DNA of 10,050 nucleotides from JAZDGL01 sp043806975 (GTDB lineage: Bacteria > Patescibacteriota > Minisyncoccia > CAYZDR01). The stretch lies in assembly GCA_043806975.1 (NCBI GenBank), contig JAZDGL010000002.1, positions 1 through 10,050 of the forward strand, in the 5' to 3' direction. The notes below the pieces were generated by a model. It ran no database searches and was not told where the DNA came from. It was given only the letters and a program-made list of their open reading frames with translations. Positions 4,890-10,050 of this stretch are shown here, in pieces. Position 1 is the stretch's first letter. Each line of letters starts with the position of its first letter. Made by a program: the position numbers and the translations under genes.

Positions 4890-6227
4890 CTATTCCCCCA
4901 GCACTTGTGTTGCTCTGCTTGCGCCGTATTTCAAAGCCTCTTCCGCCGATCTTCTTCCATAATTAACATCGTCTATCATATCCATAAATATCTTTTCCAT
5001 AGCGGCGCTGTCTTTTTGCGGCCAGCTTCTTGCAGTTAAAACTTGCCCAGCAAATGTTTTTAATATCGGATCATCGCTTTGTGTTTGGGAAAGAATTAAA
5101 TCCCTTAAAGCAGTCGGTTTTTTTGTCGCCGTTAGATATTTCTCCGCCTCCGTTCGCGATGTTAAAAACTTTACAAAATCCCACGCCGCATTCGGACTTT
5201 TTGAAAGACGCGAGACCGCAAACACCCAATAATTGGCAAAATTGATTTCTTCCGCAGAATTTTTAATTTGCGGAATTTTAGCCGCAGAAAAATTTAAGCC
5301 GTATGGCTGCTTTTTCTTGATTTCATCTTCAAGATAAGAATATCCAAAGATCATTGCGCATTTTTCCTGAGCAAAAACATCAATTGAACTTTCCATTTTC
5401 GGATTCCATGTATAAAAAGAATGGGCAGAATTAGCAAAATCCGTATAAAATTTTAAGGCGTTCGCCCCGGGAGAAATCATATTTTCGCCGGAAGCAATCA
5501 TCTGATCAAAGCTCGCCAAACTTCCATTCCCGCCAACCATCGGAGTGCCTGTTTGCGCCATTAAAAGCATTAACAAATCGGATGAACGAGAGATATTTTG
5601 CGCTGTTCCCATCGCCGCGCCAGCCTTAATTATATTAGATTTTTCATCAACTTCCCGCAATTTTCTAACAACATCTTTAAAATCCGTCCAATCGGTTGGC
5701 GGTTTAGGCACGCCGGCATTATTAAACATATCTTTATTATAATAAAGAGCCAAAGTATCAACAGAAAGCGGGAGCGCGTAAATTTTTCCGTCCGAAATAA
5801 CATCATCATAAACGACATCAGCAAAATCTTTTTCAATATCTGAAATGCCGATTTTCTTAAAAGGCTTGGGAACTTCTTCTGCCGAAGGGATATTTTGCGA
5901 CATAGAAACTATTTTCCGCATATACTTTTCAACCCACTGGCTATTGATCAAGAAAATATCCGGTCCATCTCCTTCTGCCATTGAATTTAAAATCAAATCC
6001 TCATAACCCGCATAATCTTTTTTATAATACTTAATAGTTATATTCGCATTTGCTAATTTGTAATCAGCAATAATATCTCTGAATGCGTCAGAATCATCAA
6101 AAAGATTCCAAACTTCCAAAGTAATCTCTTTTGGCTTCGCCTGTGGAGTTTTGCAAATCGCCCCAGGGAGAAAAACAAGAGACGCGAGGATTATTGCGAT
6201 AAGAGAAATTTTATAATATTTAGACAT
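4890..6227 (-). CDS. Extracellular solute-binding protein, family 1 type
   Basis: The 445-aa product fits the size and motif order of family 1 solute-binding proteins (usually sugar-binding subunits of ABC importers). It has an N-terminal hydrophobic signal (about 7-24), then a beta-alpha domain opening with EITLEVWNLFDD (34-45). DGPDIFLIN (87-95) and GKIYALPLSVDTLALYYNKD (147-166) follow, the second being the classic segment in which the bound ligand is contacted. NYWVFAVS (332-339) and a helical C-terminal lobe complete it. Cys25 follows FLPGAI, a poor lipobox because of Ile at -1, so lipid anchoring is uncertain. No permease or ATPase gene lies nearby; the gene sits between a methyltransferase and three pilin genes with 16-nt gaps. 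The ligand cannot be told from sequence. GGGCG at about 6236-6240 is a weak ribosome site. Confidence 0.88.
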   Translation of the reverse strand: MSKYYKISLIAIILASLVFLPGAICKTPQAKPKEITLEVWNLFDDSDAFRDIIADYKLANANITIKYYKKDYAGYEDLILNSMAEGDGPDIFLINSQWVEKYMRKIVSMSQNIPSAEEVPKPFKKIGISDIEKDFADVVYDDVISDGKIYALPLSVDTLALYYNKDMFNNAGVPKPPTDWTDFKDVVRKLREVDEKSNIIKAGAAMGTAQNISRSSDLLMLLMAQTGTPMVGGNGSLASFDQMIASGENMISPGANALKFYTDFANSAHSFYTWNPKMESSIDVFAQEKCAMIFGYSYLEDEIKKKQPYGLNFSAAKIPQIKNSAEEINFANYWVFAVSRLSKSPNAAWDFVKFLTSRTEAEKYLTATKKPTALRDLILSQTQSDDPILKTFAGQVLTARSWPQKDSAAMEKIFMDMIDDVNYGRRSAEEALKYGASRATQVLGE

Positions 6228-6243
6228 AATGATAGCGCCCTTT

Positions 6244-6795
6244 TTATTTTACGAAAACTACCCCGTAATGATACTTATCTGCTTCAAACCTTTGCGTTTT
6301 TACCAGCCCGGCATCGGAAGAAAATTTTGAAATTTCTTCTTCACTTAACTTTTTCACCGCGTCAGGGCCAATCGGCATTTTAGATTGCGTCCATTCAACC
6401 AAAAGAAGCTTCCCGCCTTTCTTTAAAACGCGCGAAGCCTCGTTTATAATCTTTTCTGGGCTTTCTGATTGCGACAAAACATTTTTTAAAATCGCAAAAT
6501 CAATAGAATCGCTTGCTATTCCCGATCCATTTTCAACTTCTAAATTTCCTCTTGCCAAAGATAAAATCTCTTCCACATTATCCACAGACGCTTTTGACCT
6601 AAGCGCGTCCAAAGCGCTTTCCATACAATCAACAGAAAAAACCTTCCCTTTTTCTCCAACGATTTTTGCCGCAGAAATGCTAAAATACCCCGATCCGCAC
6701 CCTAAATCGGCAACCCTCATCCCTTCTTCCACTCCGACATCCTTTAAAATTAGATCCGGATTCATAAAATGGTTTGTGTTTGTATTTATTATCAT
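6244..6795 (-). CDS. Class I SAM-dependent methyltransferase (UbiE/Methyltransf_31-like)
   Basis: The 183-aa product has the Rossmann-type SAM fold motifs: motif I VADLGCGSGYFS (28-39), the acidic residue ending strand 2 (SVD, Asp56), a motif II region around SIDFAILKNVLSQ (97-109), and VLKKGGKLLLVEW (123-135). The closing YHYGVVF segment (175-181) recalls short methyltransferases common in Patescibacteria and archaea that are annotated only by fold. The substrate is unknown: small molecule, lipid or protein remain possible. Met1 gives the first start; Met11, just before the conserved NPDLIL, is an alternative. Neither has a Shine-Dalgarno. A palindromic repeat ends three nt upstream of the start. 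It precedes the solute-binding protein by 16 nt, suggesting co-transcription with the pilin genes. Confidence 0.85.
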   Translation of the reverse strand: MIINTNTNHFMNPDLILKDVGVEEGMRVADLGCGSGYFSISAAKIVGEKGKVFSVDCMESALDALRSKASVDNVEEILSLARGNLEVENGSGIASDSIDFAILKNVLSQSESPEKIINEASRVLKKGGKLLLVEWTQSKMPIGPDAVKKLSEEEISKFSSDAGLVKTQRFEADKYHYGVVFVK

Positions 6796-6932
6796 TGTTT
6801 ATTTTAAAATCCCCCTTCTGCCCAAGGCAGACCGCCTTGGGCGGTAGTCCCCCTTCTCAAAGGGGGAAAAGATTAGGCCAAATTATCAATTGTTCATTTA
6901 ATAACTAATAATTAGCTAGTTTGGAACATTGG
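6796..6932. other. Gap between gyrA and methyltransferase
   Basis: This 137-nt gap holds the solo repeat module (6798-6872) and an AT-rich remainder (6873-6932) with a short inverted repeat, CTAAT/ATTAG, near 6905-6915. No convincing terminator with a T-run for gyrA and no consensus promoter for the methyltransferase were seen. Read-through from gyrA or an unrecognised promoter must supply transcription. Confidence 0.5.
6798..6872. repeat. Copy of the middle MITE module, directly upstream of the methyltransferase
   Basis: Positions 6798-6845 match 3188-3235 with a single difference (6814 C, 3204 T). They contain the palindrome of CCCAAGGCAG and CTTGGGCGGT type. The module then continues with CCCCCTTCTC and AAGGGGGAAAA (to 6872), a second short hairpin. 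The terminal inverted repeats of the complete element are missing here, so it is a solo module. On the minus strand it would form the methyltransferase leader. Confidence 0.7.
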
Positions 6933-9392
6933 CTAAATTCTTGTCGCCGATGCGATTTTATCGTCCCCGTCCATCTTCATAATTCTTACTCCCTGCGTAG
7001 ATCTTCCTAATTGAGGCACGGTCGCTATTGGAAGCCTGATCACCTGCCCTTTGCGAGATATCACAATCAGATCTTCGTTCTCGGAATTTTTGTTTATAAC
7101 TTCTGAAAATACTAATTTTCCTATTTTACTGGTGGTATTGGCGGTTTTAATCCCGCTCCCGCCTCTTTTTTGCTTTTTGTATAAATCCAAACTGGTTCTT
7201 TTCCCAAAACCATTTTCAGAAAGCACCAAAAGATCAAAATTCTTATCGCTTCCTTCCGCGCCAATCGCGCAAGCTCCTACTACATTGTCGCCTGTTTTTA
7301 GTCTTACCGCTCTCACGCCCGCAGCCGTTCTTCCCATTTCCCGCACATCTTTTTCGCTGAACCTAATAGACTGCCCCGACTTCGTTACTAAAATTATATC
7401 ATCTTTTCCCTCTGTAAACAAAACCCACCCCAATTCATCGCCATCATTTAGCTTAATTCCGATTAAACCTGACCTGCGAACATTAGAAAAATCTTCCAAG
7501 CTAGTTTTCTTAATCACTCCTTTTTCCGTGATCATTGTTAAAAATCCCGAAGTTTCGTAAGTGAACTTGTCGCCTACTGATTTAAGCGAAATAGTAGTAG
7601 TTACTTTTTCATTTGCGGCAAGCTGCAAAAAATTCACTATCGGACTTCCTTTGGCAACTCGCGACGATGTTGGGACTTCGTAAGCCTTGGTTTGAAAAGC
7701 GCGCCCTTTATTAGTGAAAAACAGCAACAAATCGTGAGACTCGCAAATCATAAACTGATCCACAAAATCTTCCTCTTTTGGCGTTATCCCGATAACCCCT
7801 TTGCCTCCCCGCTTCTGAACTTTATAATTTTCGGGATCCATTCTTTTAATGTATCCGCCTTTCGTTAGCATTATAATATTTTCTTCATTTGGAATCAAAT
7901 CTTCTTGCGTAAATTCCCCTACTGGGTTCGCAAAAACACGAGTTTTTCTTGGGTTGCTAAACCGCTCTTTAATATCCGCAAGCTCTTTTTTAATAATTGC
8001 AAGTATTTTTTTAGGATCTTCTAAAATACTTTCCAATTCAGCAATAAGCTTTAGTTTTTCTTCCAGCTCGTCCTCAATCTTTTTTCTTTCCAGCCCTGCC
8101 AAAGTTTGCAATTTCATCTCCAAAATCGCTGTCGCTTGTTTATCGGAAAGCCCGAATTTTTTCATTAAACTTTGATGGGCGATTTCCTTTGTTTCCGATT
8201 TCCTAATCGTAGAAATTACCTCATCAATATAATCCAGCGCCTTTTTAATCCCTTCTAAAATATGCGCCCTGTCTTTCGCCTTTTCCAAATCAAATTTAGT
8301 CCGCCTTTCAACGACTTCTTGGCGGTGCTTTATGTAATACTCTAAAATAGCTTTAAGACTTAACACTTTCGGCTGAATTCCATCAACCAGCGCCAGCATA
8401 TTAAAATGAAAAGTTTTCTGCAAATCCGTATATTTATACAGCTTATTCAAAACTTCTTTGGGGTAAGCGTCCTGCTTTAAATCAACTACTACGCGAACTC
8501 TATCGTCTTTATCAGACTCATCTCGCAAATCTTTAATTCCTTCTATCTTTTTGTCGCGAACCATCATAGCAATTTTTTCAATCAAAGCCGCCTTGTTTGT
8601 CCTATAAGTCATCTCGGTGATAATAATTTGGAATTTTCCCTCTTTTTGTTCAAAAATTTCCGCCTCTGCCCTGTTCACAACCCCGCCTTTGCCCGTAGCG
8701 TAAGCTTGCAAAATTTCCTTTTTATCAAAAATAGAACCCGCCGTCGGAAAATCGGGTCCCTTCACAAATTCCGCCAATTTTTCAATATCAGCACTTGGAT
8801 TGTCAATTAAATGAGCCGTTGCATCAATTATTTCCCCCAAATTATGCGGAGGAATATCTGTAGCAAGCCCAACGGCTATCCCCATTGTTCCATTAACCAG
8901 CAATTGGGGGAATGCCGCAGGCAAAACGCGAGGCTCTTTTCGCGTCCCATCATAGTTATCTGTAAATTCCACCGTATTTCTTTCCAAATCCTTCAACATT
9001 TCTTCGGCAATCGGCTTCATTTTTGCTTCGGTATATCGCATAGCCGCCGCCGAATCTCCGTCCATAGATCCAAAGTTTCCCTGCCCGTCAATCAACGGAT
9101 GGCGCATTTTAAAATCTTGAACCAAATTAACCATTGATTCATAAACAGCCGCATCGCCGTGAGGGTGGTATTTACCAAGCACTTCTCCAACAACAGTAGC
9201 AGACTTTCTGTGCTTTCCAGAAGATCTTAATCCCAACTCGTGCATTGCATAAAGAATGCGCCTATGCACCGGTTTAAGACCGTCTCTCACATCTGGGAGC
9301 GCGCGCTGAACAATTACGCTAATCGCATAATCCAAATAAGATTCCTGCATCTCATTAACAATCGGGCGAATTTTTATATTTCCAATTTCCAT
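6933..9392 (-). CDS. gyrA: DNA gyrase subunit A
   Basis: The 819-aa product is the cleavage/rejoining subunit of gyrase, which with GyrB introduces negative supercoils. The N-terminal topoisomerase IIA core has the helix-turn-helix region KYHPHGDAAVYESM (74-87), the catalytic Arg119-Tyr120 in AAAMRYTEAKM, and a coiled-coil and tower region (about 360-480). The C-terminal six-bladed domain carries the gyrase-specific box QKRGGKG (526-532), separating it from ParC, and a second similar motif QKRGGSG (741-747). Length is normal for GyrA, without the acidic tail of gamma-proteobacteria. The position equivalent to E. coli Ser83 is Ala81 and that of Asp87 is Glu85. The start is five nt after the preceding stop with no Shine-Dalgarno, so coupling is likely. 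Several long antisense frames here are shadows. Confidence 0.97.
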   Translation of the reverse strand: MEIGNIKIRPIVNEMQESYLDYAISVIVQRALPDVRDGLKPVHRRILYAMHELGLRSSGKHRKSATVVGEVLGKYHPHGDAAVYESMVNLVQDFKMRHPLIDGQGNFGSMDGDSAAAMRYTEAKMKPIAEEMLKDLERNTVEFTDNYDGTRKEPRVLPAAFPQLLVNGTMGIAVGLATDIPPHNLGEIIDATAHLIDNPSADIEKLAEFVKGPDFPTAGSIFDKKEILQAYATGKGGVVNRAEAEIFEQKEGKFQIIITEMTYRTNKAALIEKIAMMVRDKKIEGIKDLRDESDKDDRVRVVVDLKQDAYPKEVLNKLYKYTDLQKTFHFNMLALVDGIQPKVLSLKAILEYYIKHRQEVVERRTKFDLEKAKDRAHILEGIKKALDYIDEVISTIRKSETKEIAHQSLMKKFGLSDKQATAILEMKLQTLAGLERKKIEDELEEKLKLIAELESILEDPKKILAIIKKELADIKERFSNPRKTRVFANPVGEFTQEDLIPNEENIIMLTKGGYIKRMDPENYKVQKRGGKGVIGITPKEEDFVDQFMICESHDLLLFFTNKGRAFQTKAYEVPTSSRVAKGSPIVNFLQLAANEKVTTTISLKSVGDKFTYETSGFLTMITEKGVIKKTSLEDFSNVRRSGLIGIKLNDGDELGWVLFTEGKDDIILVTKSGQSIRFSEKDVREMGRTAAGVRAVRLKTGDNVVGACAIGAEGSDKNFDLLVLSENGFGKRTSLDLYKKQKRGGSGIKTANTTSKIGKLVFSEVINKNSENEDLIVISRKGQVIRLPIATVPQLGRSTQGVRIMKMDGDDKIASATRI

Positions 9393-9397
9393 AAATT

Positions 9398-9865
9398 TTA
9401 TTCTGTCGGCAACAAAAGATTGCTAACATTTTTAGGTTGTTCAACTTTTTTAATTTCCTTAACGCTTTCAATTTCGTTTTTTTCCTCAACACCTTCTGCC
9501 TTTTTATTCTCTTCTGTTTTTTCTGGCTTTGCGATATTTTCAACCTTTTCAACCTCTTTTGCGCTTTCTTGCTCTATGCTTTCTTCCGCCGAATTATTTT
9601 GCGCGCTGCCGTTTTCATTATCGGTATTTTTAAAATAATCAAAATTAAGCGGCTCTTCTTTTTGAGCTTCGTTTAGCGTCGCCTTCAACCCCTCTGCGGT
9701 GTCCCCGAATATTCTGCTGAAATCGGTTCTATAACTTTCTATACTCGCAGACCAAATCGTTAAAACCAAAATAACTGTAACACCCCCTGATGCCCAAAAA
9801 ATTTTTGCTTTTGTTTTTTCTGGCTTTTCCTGAATATTTTTTAAAAAATCGCTTATATTTATCAT
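9398..9865 (-). CDS. Unknown single-pass membrane protein with acidic tail
   Basis: This gene is not recognised. The 155-aa product has a short basic N-terminal part, one membrane helix (about 22-40), then a moderately conserved-looking segment (SYRTDFSRIFGDTAEGLK, 44-61). A long low-complexity Glu/Lys/Asn tail (about 65-155) follows, probably disordered. The positive residues before the helix suggest the tail lies outside. It overlaps the upstream hydrolase gene by ATGA and ends five nt before gyrA, so the three are probably translated together. Small membrane proteins of this type often sit before gyrA in Parcubacteria as far as I recall, but no function is known to me. Confidence 0.75.
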   Translation of the reverse strand: MINISDFLKNIQEKPEKTKAKIFWASGGVTVILVLTIWSASIESYRTDFSRIFGDTAEGLKATLNEAQKEEPLNFDYFKNTDNENGSAQNNSAEESIEQESAKEVEKVENIAKPEKTEENKKAEGVEEKNEIESVKEIKKVEQPKNVSNLLLPTE

Positions 9866-10050
9866 GAAGATAACGCCATTATATAAATTTCATTATTATC
9901 GGCTTCGGGAAGCGTCTTTTTCTTCAAAACTACCTTTGCAACATTTAAATTTTCTTTTTTTACCCCTGCTTCTTTGGCAAACTTATCAACAGTGTCCAAA
10001 TCAATTTTTAAGCCGTTTATTTTATAATGCATTGGAATGACAACCCGCGG
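9862..10050 (-). CDS. MBL-fold metal-dependent hydrolase, C-terminal end (partial)
   Basis: Only the last 62 residues are in the window; the gene continues past the right edge. The fragment begins PRVVIPMHYKINGLKIDLDT, in which IPMHY carries the C-terminal metal-binding His of the UPF0173/Lactamase_B_3-like group of metallo-beta-lactamase-fold hydrolases. A helix (VDKFAKEAG) and a short strand-rich end follow. These enzymes bind two metal ions and hydrolyse ester or phosphoester bonds; the substrate of this group is mostly unknown. The TGA stop overlaps the next start in ATGA. The upstream metal-binding HxHxDH motif is outside the window and cannot be checked. Confidence 0.75.
   Translation of the reverse strand, partial: PRVVIPMHYKINGLKIDLDTVDKFAKEAGVKKENLNVAKVVLKKKTLPEADNNEIYIMALSS

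Noticed and set aside
7051..7560. 169-aa open frame antisense to gyrA
   Set aside because: It is opposite a well-conserved gyrA region, has Ser/Leu-rich composition typical of an antisense shadow, and has no start signals. The other antisense frames over gyrA were rejected for the same reason.
9240..9638. 132-aa plus-strand frame with a Phe/Ser-rich hydrophobic C-terminus
   Set aside because: It is the complement of the gyrA start and of the Glu/Lys-rich tail of the small membrane protein, which produces Phe/Ser/Leu when read in antisense.

Overview
The window looks like a chromosomal piece of an AT-rich Patescibacterium (candidate phyla radiation), probably from the Parcubacteria side. This is inferred from three things: several short TrbC/VirB2-like pilins with the two-helix layout typical of that group, a gyrA co-directional with an MBL-fold hydrolase and a small acidic membrane protein, and pyrimidine/purine-rich palindromic repeats between genes. 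TGA is used as a stop, including inside two ATGA start/stop overlaps, so the genetic code is the standard bacterial one.

Layout. Positions 1-636 hold no gene. They contain an inverted repeat with DnaA-box-like cores, a 16-bp perfect palindrome, a possible leftward promoter, a nested composite of palindromic repeats (243-498) and a consensus promoter (532-560). This promoter opens a rightward operon of three unrecognised genes (637-3024): a Lys/Glu-rich soluble protein, a membrane protein with about four to five helices, and a polytopic membrane protein with a beta-rich C-terminal domain. A rho-independent terminator follows at 3075-3108. A 255-bp repeat element with terminal inverted repeats (3111-3365) fills the space between this operon and the convergent leftward genes.

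From the right edge leftward, the minus strand carries the end of an MBL-fold hydrolase gene, a small membrane protein, gyrA, a repeat-containing gap (6796-6932), a class I methyltransferase, an extracellular solute-binding protein, and three pilin-like proteins, one of them a two-unit fusion. The last five genes are close together (gaps of 16, 16, 16 and 38 nt) and probably form one operon making surface-associated or secreted proteins. The 119-aa pilin at the 3' end has by far the best ribosome binding site and may be the major subunit.

The most unusual signals are the uncharacterised three-gene operon, the many perfect hairpins inside its third gene, the solute-binding protein in a pilin cluster without visible permeases, and the tandem-pilin fusion.
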